Part shown: positions 1-7,237 of the stretch, one piece after another
Layout of the letters: every line of letters begins with the position of its first letter
Position numbering within the stretch: the first letter of the stretch is position 1
Source: Streptomyces carminius
Lineage (GTDB): Bacteria > Actinomycetota > Actinomycetes > Streptomycetales > Streptomycetaceae
Direction of reading: 5' to 3'
Length of the DNA stretch: 64,000 bases
NCBI RefSeq assembly: GCF_002794255.1
Contig: NZ_PGGW01000069.1
Span: forward strand, 734,877 to 798,876
Position numbers and translations under genes: made by a program
Notes under the pieces: generated by a model
Told to the model about the DNA's origin: nothing
The model's input: the letters and a program-made list of their open reading frames with translations, nothing else
The model's database searches: none

Positions 1-1
1 G

Positions 2-556
2 ATCATCGGCTCGCGGGCCGCCGAACGGGCCCGGGCCGCCGCGCAGGAGCTGGGGCTCGGCGTGGAGGGCGCGGACAACGCCGAGTGCGCGCGCCGCAGC
101 GATGTGGTGATCGTCGCGGTGCCCTGGGAGGGGCACGCCGCCACTCTGGAGGGCCTGCGGGAGGAACTGGCGGGCAAGCTCGTCGTGGACTGTGTCAACC
201 CGCTCGGTTTCGACAAGAAGGGCGCCTACGCCCTGAAGCCGGAGGAGGGCAGCGCCGCCGAGCAGGCCGCCGCGCTGCTGCCCGGCTCCCGGGTGACCGC
301 CGCCTTCCACCACCTGTCGGCCGTGCTGCTGCAGGACCCGGAGGTCGAGGAGATCGAGACCGATGTGATGGTGCTGGGGGAGGTGCGGGCCGACTGCGAG
401 ATCGTGCAGGCGCTGGCGGGGCTCGTTCCGGGGATGCGCGGGGTCTTCGCGGGGCGGCTGCGCAACGCGCACCAGGTGGAGTCGCTCGTGGCGAACCTGA
501 TCTCGGTGAACCGGCGGTACAAGGCGCACGCGGGGGTGCGGCTGACGGACGTCTGA
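2..556 (+). CDS. npdG: F420-dependent NADPH reductase (NADPH:F420 oxidoreductase), 5' truncated
   Basis: The last 184 residues of a protein whose start lies left of the window. The family transfers hydride between NADPH and coenzyme F420 in the cytosol and supplies reduced F420 to other enzymes. Visible family features are the segment VVIVAVPWEGH after the first Rossmann strands, LVVDCVNPLGFDKKG, VTAAFHHLSA, and the C-terminal RLRNAHQVESLVANLISVNR helix. The N-terminal NADP-binding glycine loop is outside the window. Frame is open from base 2 and ends in TGA at 556. A palindromic repeat begins 5 nt after the stop. The family call is confident; physiological direction of the reaction cannot be told. 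Confidence 0.9.
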   Translation: MIGSRAAERARAAAQELGLGVEGADNAECARRSDVVIVAVPWEGHAATLEGLREELAGKLVVDCVNPLGFDKKGAYALKPEEGSAAEQAAALLPGSRVTAAFHHLSAVLLQDPEVEEIETDVMVLGEVRADCEIVQALAGLVPGMRGVFAGRLRNAHQVESLVANLISVNRRYKAHAGVRLTDV

Positions 557-560
557 GCGG

Positions 561-726
561 GTGCGGGTTGGGTGGGTGGTGGGGTCGGGGCCGGTCCGGG
601 GCGACCATTCCGGACGGTACGATTCACGGCCGTTGACGTGCCACGTGTCCTCGCCCACTCATTGGCCGCAAATCGCACTTGAGTGTCCGGAACGGCCGCC
701 CCTCCCCGCCCCCTCCCGCCGTCCCC
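561..726 (+). repeat. Palindromic dispersed repeat, copy A
   Basis: First of three copies of the same element (others at 8569-8736 and, inverted, 9252-9420). The core is an 18-bp imperfect inverted repeat, GGGGCGACCATTCCGGAC at 598-615 and GTCCGGAACGGCCGCCCC at 685-702, 105 bp end to end. Inside it a second pair, GATTCACGGCCGT and ATTGGCCGCAAAT, also faces inward, so the whole could fold into one long stem. Conserved G-rich sequence precedes it and C-rich sequence follows. It starts right after npdG, sense to that gene, as the other copies do to theirs. Function unknown: 3'-end mRNA structure or a MITE-like element are both possible. Confidence 0.85.
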
Positions 727-860
727 CGACTGCGGGTCGGTTCCGGTGCGGGGTCCTCGCCATCGGGCCGGATCCCTCGTTGCCCGGTCGCGGGCCGGAC
801 GGGCGCGTGGGGGACAATGGGGGTGTCGTACCACCGCTCGTACCGTCTGGAGCCCGCCCC

Positions 861-1076
861 ATGGCCCCCAAGCCCCGGCTGTCCCTGTTCGCCCTGGTCG
901 TCTGCGGCCTCGCCCTCGTCGCCGCGGTGGTGTCCTTCGCCAAGGGCAGCTGGCCGGTGGGGGTCCTCTGGATCCTGATGGCCGGACTGGCGTCCAACAT
1001 GGCCTGGTACTACGTGCGGCGCGCCAGGCTGGAGCAGGCCGCGGCCAGGGCGAACGACGGCCTCAGCCGGGAATGA
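861..1076 (+). CDS. Small two-segment membrane protein
   Basis: A 71-residue protein with two hydrophobic segments: LSLFALVVCGLALVAAVVSF near the N-terminus and VGVLWILMAGLASNMAWYYV, followed by a basic, alanine-rich tail (RRARLEQAAARAND). Both lengths suit transmembrane helices, so an inner-membrane location is inferred. The ATG at 861 is preceded by a short GC-rich leader and a GGAGCCCGCCCC stretch that could serve as a weak ribosome site. Its last 14 bases overlap the 3' end of the convergent site-2 protease gene. No enzymatic motif is visible and the function is unknown. Codon bias is typical of a real high-GC gene. Confidence 0.7.
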   Translation: MAPKPRLSLFALVVCGLALVAAVVSFAKGSWPVGVLWILMAGLASNMAWYYVRRARLEQAAARANDGLSRE

Positions 1077-1860
1077 CGACGAACTCGGGCTCGCCCTCCC
1101 AGAAGCGGAAGTACTCCAGGCCGAGGCGGGTCTCCGACTCGGAGACGCCCAGTGCCGACATGACCGAGTCGATGCCGTCCCAGAACACGGCGTTGACCTC
1201 CGGGATCCACAGGCAGGCGAAGACCGCGATCAGGCCGACGGGCGCGAACGGCTCCACCTGGCGGCGGACCTTGTGTGACAGCCACGGTTCCAGGACGCCG
1301 TAGCCGTCCAGGCCGGGCACCGGCAGGAAGTTCAGGATCGCGGCCGTGACCTGGAGCATCGCCAGGAACGCCAGCGCGCAGCGGAACGCCACCGGCGCGC
1401 CGTCGAGCAGGCCCAGCCAGAAGGGCGCGGTGAGCACCAGGGCCAGGACCGCGTTCGTCAGGGGGCCCGCGGCGGAGATCAGGCTGTGCTTGACCCGGCC
1501 CCGGATGCGGTGACGCTCGATGAACACCGCGCCGCCGGGCAGGCCGATCCCGCCCAGGATCACGAACAGCACGGGCAGCACGATGCTCAGCAGGGCGTGG
1601 GTGTACTTGAACGGGTTGAGCGTGAGGTAGCCCTTGGCCCCGATGGAGATGTCGCCGCCGTGCAGCGCGGTACGCGCGTGCGCGTACTCGTGCAGACACA
1701 GCGAGACGATCCAGGCGGAGGTGACGAAGAGGAACACCGCGAAACCGGGATGGGCGGCGAAGTCCGCCCACACTCCCCAGGCCGACACCCCCGCCACAGC
1801 GAGAAGTCCCAGGAATATGGGGCTGATCCGTCTGCCGCTGTGGGTGTGCGTCGCGCTCAT
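1063..1860 (-). CDS. Site-2 protease family (M50) membrane metalloprotease
   Basis: A 265-residue polytopic protein with the zinc-protease signature HEYAH (His57, Glu58, His61) inside a hydrophobic segment and the second site-2 motif, NFLPVPGLDGYG, with Asp185 as the expected third zinc ligand. AGPLTN at about 131-136 is the conserved glycine-proline turn of the family. Five or six membrane segments are visible. Relatives cut transmembrane or membrane-anchored substrates such as anti-sigma factors; the substrate here is unknown and no anti-sigma gene sits beside it. The short form without PDZ or CBS domain resembles the Rv1735c/SpoIVFB-like group. It is convergent with the small membrane protein and overlaps it by 14 bp. 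Confidence 0.9.
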   Translation of the reverse strand: MSATHTHSGRRISPIFLGLLAVAGVSAWGVWADFAAHPGFAVFLFVTSAWIVSLCLHEYAHARTALHGGDISIGAKGYLTLNPFKYTHALLSIVLPVLFVILGGIGLPGGAVFIERHRIRGRVKHSLISAAGPLTNAVLALVLTAPFWLGLLDGAPVAFRCALAFLAMLQVTAAILNFLPVPGLDGYGVLEPWLSHKVRRQVEPFAPVGLIAVFACLWIPEVNAVFWDGIDSVMSALGVSESETRLGLEYFRFWEGEPEFVVIPG

Positions 1861-2036
1861 GGGCCCTGACCGTACCGGACGGCCGGGACACGGCCGACGG
1901 GGGAGGGAGACAACGGCCCGGTGCGCTGTCGATACGAGCTGCCGGGGACCGTACGGGTACCGCGCGGGGACGGCGCCGCCGTGCCGGCGGAACGGATGTG
2001 GGGGACGTGCCGGAACCCGCCGGTCCGCAGGGTGTG

Positions 2037-2200
2037 GCCGCCGACCCGGGCCTTCAGCTCGGTCACCCCGCCGCCGGCGACCACCCTGCCCCGGGCGACG
2101 ACGGCCGGCTCGTCGGCGAGCCGCTCGGCCTCTTCCATGTGCTGGGTGGTGAGCAGCACCCGCGGGCGGCCGACGAGGGAGGCGGCCAGGGCCGGACGGC
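2037..2200 (-). pseudogene. Remnant of an ABC transporter ATP-binding protein (drug-resistance type)
   Basis: Reading the minus strand from about 2200 gives LAASLVGRPRVLLTTQHMEEAERLADEPAVVARGRVVAGGG and then TELKARVGG. This matches the tail of daunorubicin-resistance-type ABC ATPases, where ABC-signature flanks LAASLVGRP are normally followed by Walker B (LDEPT) and only about 25 residues later by LLTTQ.MEEA. Here the two parts are fused, so Walker B and the D-loop are deleted, and nothing of Walker A is seen upstream. There is no start codon or partner permease nearby. I read it as a decayed fragment left next to panB. The ORF remains open around it, so exact limits are arbitrary. Confidence 0.6.
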
Positions 2201-2259
2201 GGCCCGCCGACGGGCGGGGAGCCGTCGGCGGGCCGCCGGTGGACCGGCCGGGTGGCGGA

Positions 2260-3123
2260 TCAGTGGAAGGAGTGCTCCTCGGCCGGGAAGGCGCCGCCGA
2301 CCACGTCCTGCGCGAACTCCTTCGCCGCGCCGCCCAGCGCCTCGCGCAGTTCGGCGTACCGCTTGACGAAGCGCGGCAGCCGGCCGGAGGTGAGGCCCGC
2401 CATGTCCGTCCAGACCAGGACCTGCGCGTCGCACTCGGCACCGGCGCCGATCCCGACGGTCGGGATGTGCAGGGAGCGGGTGACCTCGGCGGCCAGTTCG
2501 GCCGGGACCATCTCCAGGACGACCGCGAAGGCACCCGCGTCCTGGGCGGCCTTGGCGTCGTGCAGCAGCCGGTGGGCCGCCTCGTCGCCGCGGCCCTGGA
2601 CGTAGTAGCCGCCCAGCGCGTTGACCGACTGCGGGGTCAGGCCGAGGTGGGCCATCACCGGGACGCCCGCCTGGACGAGCAGTTCGGTCTGGGGCAGCGA
2701 GCGCTCGCCGCCCTCCAGCTTCACCGCGCCCACCCCGGCCTCCTTCACCAGCCGGGTGGCGTTGCGCAGGGCCTGTGCCGGGCCCTCCTGGTACGCCCCG
2801 AAGGGCAGGTCGGCGACGACCAGTGCCCGCCGGGTGCCGCGGACGACGGCGGCGGAGAGCACGGCCATCTCGTCCATGGTGACGGGCACGGTGGTCTCGT
2901 AGCCGAGGTGGCAGTTGCCCGCCGAGTCCCCGACGAGGAGGACGGGTATGCCCGCCTCGTCGAAGACGGACGCGGTCATCGCGTCGTACGCGGTGAGCAT
3001 GGGCCACTTCTCGCCGCGCTCCTTGGCGGCGGCCAGATCCCGCACGGTGATGCGCCGCTGCTGTGTTCCGCCGTACAGCGCCCTGGGATTGCTGCTGTCG
3101 GAGGCCTGCTGGACATGCGTCAT
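2260..3123 (-). CDS. panB: 3-methyl-2-oxobutanoate hydroxymethyltransferase (ketopantoate hydroxymethyltransferase)
   Basis: A 287-residue cytosolic enzyme catalysing the first committed step to pantothenate and CoA: transfer of a hydroxymethyl group from 5,10-methylene-tetrahydrofolate to 2-oxoisovalerate. Family motifs are clear: TAYDAMTASVFDEAG (44-58), VGDSAGN with the metal-binding Asp66, VADLPFGAYQ, VKLEGG, MAHLGLTPQSVNALGG and the C-terminal PRFVKRYAEL. The ATG at 3123 is chosen over an in-frame start 69 nt upstream because AGGAG lies 8 nt before it and the extra N-terminus has no family character. It stands alone; panC is not adjacent. The ABC-ATPase remnant lies immediately downstream. 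Confidence 0.96.
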   Translation of the reverse strand: MTHVQQASDSSNPRALYGGTQQRRITVRDLAAAKERGEKWPMLTAYDAMTASVFDEAGIPVLLVGDSAGNCHLGYETTVPVTMDEMAVLSAAVVRGTRRALVVADLPFGAYQEGPAQALRNATRLVKEAGVGAVKLEGGERSLPQTELLVQAGVPVMAHLGLTPQSVNALGGYYVQGRGDEAAHRLLHDAKAAQDAGAFAVVLEMVPAELAAEVTRSLHIPTVGIGAGAECDAQVLVWTDMAGLTSGRLPRFVKRYAELREALGGAAKEFAQDVVGGAFPAEEHSFH

Positions 3124-3276
3124 TGCACTGGCTCCTGTGATGTCGTCTCGAGGCGCCCTCGCGGCGTCCCCGGATCCGTCTCCATGGTGCACCCGGTGAA
3201 CACGCCGGGAAAGGGGAGGACGGGGAATCGTTTCGTCTCACAGCCATGTGCCGCGGCGGGCCCGGGCCGGACTTCT

Positions 3277-3305
3277 TTACGATACGAGACGGTCTCGTAT
3301 CGTAA
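3277..3305. promoter_or_regulatory. Perfect 29-bp palindromic operator for the MFS-TetR operon
   Basis: TTACGATACGAGAC at 3277-3290 is mirrored exactly by GTCTCGTATCGTAA at 3292-3305 around a single central G. The site lies 18 bp before the MFS start and a plausible -10 box, TACACT, follows at 3312-3317. With only six bases between that box and the ATG at 3324, and no Shine-Dalgarno sequence, the mRNA is probably leaderless. The operator would then cover the -35 region. The downstream TetR gene in the same operon is the obvious ligand-responsive repressor. Palindrome is seen; regulator assignment is inference. Confidence 0.85.
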
Positions 3306-3323
3306 TTCGGCTACACTGCCCGC

Positions 3324-5024
3324 ATGACCACAGCCAGGCCCGCGACCGCGCGGCCCCCGGTACCCGAAGCCGTCCACCGCCGCCGCTGGGCGATCCTGGC
3401 CGTGCTGATGCTCAGCCTGCTGATCGTGGTGCTGGACAACTCGATCCTCAACGTCGCGATGAAGACCATCGCGACCCCCGACCCCGTCGGCCTCGGCGCC
3501 ACCCACAGCCAGCTGGAGTGGGCGATCAACTCCTACACGCTGGTCTTCGCCGGGCTGCTGTTCACCTCCGGCCTGCTGGGCGACCGGTGGGGGCGCAAGA
3601 AGGTGATGATGTTCGGCCTGGCCGTGTTCGGCGCCGCCTCGGCGCTCGCGGGAATGGCCGACTCGCCCGGCGAGCTGATCGCCTTCCGCGCCCTGATGGG
3701 CTTCGGCGCGGCCTTCGTGATGCCCGCCACCCTGGCCATCCTGATGAACGTCTTCGACCGCGACGAACAGCCCAAGGCCATAGGCGTCTGGGCCGCGGGC
3801 GTCGGGCTGGCCATCGCCATCGGGCCCATCACCGGCGGGCTGCTCCTGGAGCACTTCTGGTGGGGCTCGGTGTTCATGATCAACGTGCCCATCGTGCTGC
3901 TCGCGCTGGCCGCCATGGCGCTGCTGGTGCCCGAGTCGAGGGACCCCGCCCCCGGCCGGATGGATCCCCTGGGCGTGCTGCTCTCGGTCGTCGGCCTGGT
4001 GCTGCTGGTCTACGGCATCATCACGGGCGGCCGGCTCGCCGACTTCACCGATCCCGAGGTGCTGCTGACGGTGGGCGCCGGCCTGGCCGTCCTGGCCGGC
4101 TTCGTACTCCACGAGAAGCGCAGCGAACACCCGGCCCTGGACGTCCGGTGGTTCCGCAACCCCGCCTTCTCGGCCGCCGTCACCGCCCTCGCGCTGGTCT
4201 TCTTCGCGCTGATGGGCGTCACGTTCTTCATGGTCTTCTACCTCCAGAGCGTGCGCGGCTTCACCCCGCTCCAGACCGGACTGCTGCTGATCCCGCTCGC
4301 CGCCGCCCAGCTGTTCTTCGCGCCCCGGGCCCGGCTGGTCGTGGACCGCTTCGGCGCCCGCGCGACCTGTGCGGGCGGCCTGCTGACGATCGCCGCCACC
4401 ATGACCGCGTTCCTGCTGCTGGACGGGGACACCCCGATCTGGGTACTGGAACTGGTCTTCTTCTTCCAGGGCGCGGGGATGGCGCACATCGCGCCGCCGG
4501 TCACCGTCACGGTCATGCAGGCGCTGCCGCGGGAGAAGGCGGGCTCCGGCTCGGCCGTCAACAACATCTTCCGGCAGGTCGGCGGCGCGCTGGGCGTCGC
4601 GGTGCTCGGCTCGCTGCTCTCCGCCTCCTACCGCGGGCGGATCGACGGCGAGCTGGCCGCCGTGCCGGGCCTGTCGCGGGACGCGCGCCACGCGGCGGGC
4701 GAGTCCATCGAGAGCACCCTGGCACTGGCGGACGGACTGGGCCCGGCGGGGCGGGCCCTGGCCGGGCGGGCGGACGAGGCGTTCGTCCACGCCATGCACG
4801 TCACGGCCGTCACCGGGGCCGCCGTCGTCCTGCTCGGCGCGGTCGTCGCCGTGTTCTTCCTCCCCGGCAGGCGACCGGAGGAGCGGGCCGGGACCGGCGC
4901 GGCCGGCGCGGAGGCGCCGGGCGACGGCGGTGCCGGTGTGGTGGGCGCGCGTACCGGTGGTGCGGGCGCGGGTGGCGGGAAGGACGGCGACCGGGAGCCG
5001 GGGGCGGGGGAGGCGGAACGGTGA
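3324..5024 (+). CDS. MFS drug efflux transporter, EmrB/QacA (DHA2, 14-segment) type
   Basis: A 566-residue inner-membrane proton-driven exporter. LDNSILNVAM near residue 37 is the D1 motif of 14-helix drug transporters, GDRWGRKKVMM at 86-96 is the cytoplasmic motif A, and GVGLAIAIGPITGG is the antiporter motif C. The last ~45 residues are a glycine/alanine-rich cytoplasmic tail without membrane segments. The ATG at 3324 has no ribosome site, fitting a leaderless transcript from the -10 at 3312. It overlaps the TetR gene by four bases (GTGA), so the two are translationally coupled and the repressor is presumably made with the pump. Substrate unknown. Confidence 0.9.
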   Translation: MTTARPATARPPVPEAVHRRRWAILAVLMLSLLIVVLDNSILNVAMKTIATPDPVGLGATHSQLEWAINSYTLVFAGLLFTSGLLGDRWGRKKVMMFGLAVFGAASALAGMADSPGELIAFRALMGFGAAFVMPATLAILMNVFDRDEQPKAIGVWAAGVGLAIAIGPITGGLLLEHFWWGSVFMINVPIVLLALAAMALLVPESRDPAPGRMDPLGVLLSVVGLVLLVYGIITGGRLADFTDPEVLLTVGAGLAVLAGFVLHEKRSEHPALDVRWFRNPAFSAAVTALALVFFALMGVTFFMVFYLQSVRGFTPLQTGLLLIPLAAAQLFFAPRARLVVDRFGARATCAGGLLTIAATMTAFLLLDGDTPIWVLELVFFFQGAGMAHIAPPVTVTVMQALPREKAGSGSAVNNIFRQVGGALGVAVLGSLLSASYRGRIDGELAAVPGLSRDARHAAGESIESTLALADGLGPAGRALAGRADEAFVHAMHVTAVTGAAVVLLGAVVAVFFLPGRRPEERAGTGAAGAEAPGDGGAGVVGARTGGAGAGGGKDGDREPGAGEAER

Positions 5025-5677
5025 CCGGGACGGAAGCCGGTGTCAGTGCCGGTGCCGGTGCCGCCGCCGACGCGGGGCGCGGCCGGCCGCGCAGCGCCGC
5101 CGTCGACCGGGCGATCGTCGACGCCGTACTGCGCCTGCTGGAGCGGGGCACCGGCGTCGACGCGCTCTCCATGGAGGGCATCGCCCGCGAGGCGGGCGTC
5201 GGCAAGGCCACCGTCTACCGTCGCTGGCCCGGCAAGGACGCCCTGCTGCTCGAGGTCATGCGCGCCCTGGACGAACCCGTGACCGAGCTGTCGGGGAAGT
5301 CCGTCCGGGACGACCTGGTGGAGATCCTGGAATGGCTGCGGCGGCGGGGCCTGGCCAGACGGGGCTCCGCGCTGCTGCGCACCGTGATGGGCCACTTCCA
5401 CAGCCACCCGCGGCTGTGGCAGGTGTATCACGACACCGTGGTCCGTGCCCGGCACGAGCAACTGTACGCGGTGCTGCGGCGCGGCATGGAGTGCGGTGAG
5501 ATCCGCTCCGACCTGGACGTGGAGCTGCTCGGTGACCTCTTCCTCGGGCCGATGCTGGCCCGGGCGATGCTGCGTGCGGGGCCGGTCGGGAAGCGCGGCG
5601 GGAAGGACGATCTGCCCGAAGGGCTGGCGGAGCGGATCGTGGACGGGATCCTGGAGGGCGCCCGGCCGCGGGGGTGA
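5021..5677 (+). CDS. TetR-family repressor of the adjacent efflux pump
   Basis: A 218-residue regulator. The N-terminal helix-turn-helix reads SMEGIAREAGVGKATVYRRW and is followed by the usual PGKDALLLEVM. The C-terminal ligand-binding part resembles the TetR_C group, with WLRRRGLARRGSALLRTVMG and the LGDLFLGPMLARAML helix. Start GTG at 5021 overlaps the pump stop codon (GTGA) and has GGAGG upstream. The first ~20 residues are low-complexity alanine/glycine. Autoregulation through the 29-bp palindrome at 3277-3305 is likely because that is the only clear TetR-like site in the operon's promoter. Inducer unknown. Confidence 0.9.
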   Translation: MTGTEAGVSAGAGAAADAGRGRPRSAAVDRAIVDAVLRLLERGTGVDALSMEGIAREAGVGKATVYRRWPGKDALLLEVMRALDEPVTELSGKSVRDDLVEILEWLRRRGLARRGSALLRTVMGHFHSHPRLWQVYHDTVVRARHEQLYAVLRRGMECGEIRSDLDVELLGDLFLGPMLARAMLRAGPVGKRGGKDDLPEGLAERIVDGILEGARPRG

Positions 5678-5962
5678 GGCGGGACCGCCGTATGCCGACG
5701 GTGCGCCGGTGCCTGCCCCGCGGTTGTCCGCACTGCCGGAATGTGCGCGTTTCGTTACAGTGGCGGGACGCTGCCGGAGGATCAGGAACCCTTCACCTGG
5801 GCGCGGTCGTCCTGGGGACGTGTCCGCGTGCGGGGCGCCGGGGCCCTCCTCCGGAGCGGGCCGGGCATGCGCGCGGCGCGGACAGGGCCGGCCGCCCCCG
5901 TTCCGGACCGGGGGGCGGCCCGCGGCAACGGCAAGTGGCAAGCGGCAAGTGAGGGACGGCGA

Positions 5963-7027
5963 ATGGCACGGGCGCACACGACGACGGAGGCGGAGTCCCG
6001 GACGGAGCAGGACGGAGCGGGCCGGGAGTCCGGTGCCGGCCCGGCCGCCACCGCACGCCGGGTCCTGCGCGGGGCCGCCCGGCTGGGCGGCGAGGGCAGG
6101 TGGCGGCGCGGCTGGGTACTGGCCCTGATCGCGGTGCTGGCCGCGGCGCTGATGCTCCTGCACTCCCGGGTGCCCAACCGGATCGGCAATCTGGGCAGCC
6201 TGCTGGAGACGTTCCTGCCGTGGGTGGGGCTGGTCTTCCCGGTGCTCCTCCTCCTGGCCCTGCTGCGCCGCTCGGCCACCGCGCTCGTCGCGCTGCTGGT
6301 GCCCGTGCTGGTCTGGGTGGGCATGTTCGGCGACCTGCTGGTCGACCGTCGGGGCACGGGCGGCGACCTGACGGTCGTCACCCACAACGTCAACGCCCAG
6401 AACCCCGACCCGGCGGGCACGGCCCGGCTGCTCGCGGAGAGCGGCGCCGACGTGGTGGCGCTGCAGGAGCTGCCGAAGCGGATGCTGGTGCGGTACGAGA
6501 CGGTGCTGGGGGAGGTGTACCCCCACCACACCGTGCAGGGCACGGTCGGGCTGTGGAGCAGGTACCCGATCGGCGAGGCCCGGCCGGTGAACATCGGGGT
6601 CGGCTGGACCAGGGCGATGCGCGCGACCGTGACCACGCCGCAGGGTGCCGTCGCCTTCTACGGGGCGCATCTGCCGTCGGTGCGGGTGAAGTTCGAGGCC
6701 GGGTTCACCGCCCGTCAGCGCGACGTGGCCGCCGATCTGCTGGGCGAGGCCATCGCGGGGGAGCGGATCGAGCGGGTGATGCTGCTCGGCGACCTCAACG
6801 GGACGATGAACGACCGGGCGCTGGCGTCCGTCACCTCCCAGCTGCGCTCCACACAGGGCGCGGCGGGCAACGGCTTCGGGTTCAGCTGGCCCGCCTCGTT
6901 CCCGCTGGCCAGGATCGACCAGATCATGGTGCGGGGGGTGGAGCCGGTGTCCTCGTGGACCCTGCCGCCGACCACCAGCGACCATCTGCCGCTGGCGGCG
7001 TCGGTGCGCTGGGAAGCGGAGCGGTAG
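5963..7027 (+). CDS. Membrane-anchored endonuclease/exonuclease/phosphatase-fold protein
   Basis: A 354-residue protein with a disordered N-terminus, three membrane segments between residues 51 and 123, and an extracytoplasmic EEP domain from about 136. Catalytic-core motifs are THNVNAQN (Asn142), VVALQELP (Glu169), MLLGDLNG and TSDHLPL near the end. Members of this fold hydrolyse phosphodiesters of nucleic acids, lipids or phosphoinositides; membrane anchoring with the domain outside favours a lipid or extracellular nucleic acid target, but this is inference. ATG at 5963 follows GAGGGACGGCGA. A longer in-frame reading exists upstream but lacks a ribosome site. A strong hairpin follows 42 nt after the stop. 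Confidence 0.87.
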   Translation: MARAHTTTEAESRTEQDGAGRESGAGPAATARRVLRGAARLGGEGRWRRGWVLALIAVLAAALMLLHSRVPNRIGNLGSLLETFLPWVGLVFPVLLLLALLRRSATALVALLVPVLVWVGMFGDLLVDRRGTGGDLTVVTHNVNAQNPDPAGTARLLAESGADVVALQELPKRMLVRYETVLGEVYPHHTVQGTVGLWSRYPIGEARPVNIGVGWTRAMRATVTTPQGAVAFYGAHLPSVRVKFEAGFTARQRDVAADLLGEAIAGERIERVMLLGDLNGTMNDRALASVTSQLRSTQGAAGNGFGFSWPASFPLARIDQIMVRGVEPVSSWTLPPTTSDHLPLAASVRWEAER

Positions 7028-7068
7028 GGCCGGCCGGGCCGGAGCCGGCCGGGTCGGGGAGGACGTCC

Positions 7069-7096
7069 GCGGACGCCCGGGTTAACGGGCGTCCGC
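7069..7096 (+). terminator. Hairpin terminator after the EEP-fold gene
   Basis: GCGGACGCCCG at 7069-7079 pairs perfectly with CGGGCGTCCGC at 7086-7096 across a 6-nt loop. It begins 42 nt after the stop at 7027. No U tract follows, as is usual for Streptomyces terminators. Confidence 0.75.
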
Positions 7097-7108
7097 TGCC
7101 CGTAGCAC

Positions 7109-7154
7109 GCCTGTCACCTTTTTGTTTTGCAGCGGAACAAAAAGCCTGACAGGC
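7109..7154. promoter_or_regulatory. Imperfect inverted repeat upstream of the second MFS gene
   Basis: GCCTGTCACCTTTTTGTT (7109-7126) and AACAAAAAGCCTGACAGGC (7136-7154) are near-perfect mirror images differing by one indel, with 9 nt between. It is unusually AT-rich for this window and lies about 84 nt before the MFS start at 7238. It could be an operator, part of the promoter region, or a second hairpin behind the 7069-7096 terminator. A smaller perfect palindrome, AAGCCTG-A-CAGGCTT, is nested in the right arm. Role not established. Confidence 0.6.
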
Positions 7155-7237
7155 TTGTTCGTGTTCGGAGCACACCTGGTTCCGTTCTCAGCGGTCTCAG
7201 CTTCCCGCGCCCACCCTCGCGTCGAAAGGCCCCTCCC

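Noticed and set aside
2260..3192. A longer PanB starting at 3192
   Set aside because: The extra 23 residues have no family resemblance and the AGGAG site sits just before the ATG at 3123.
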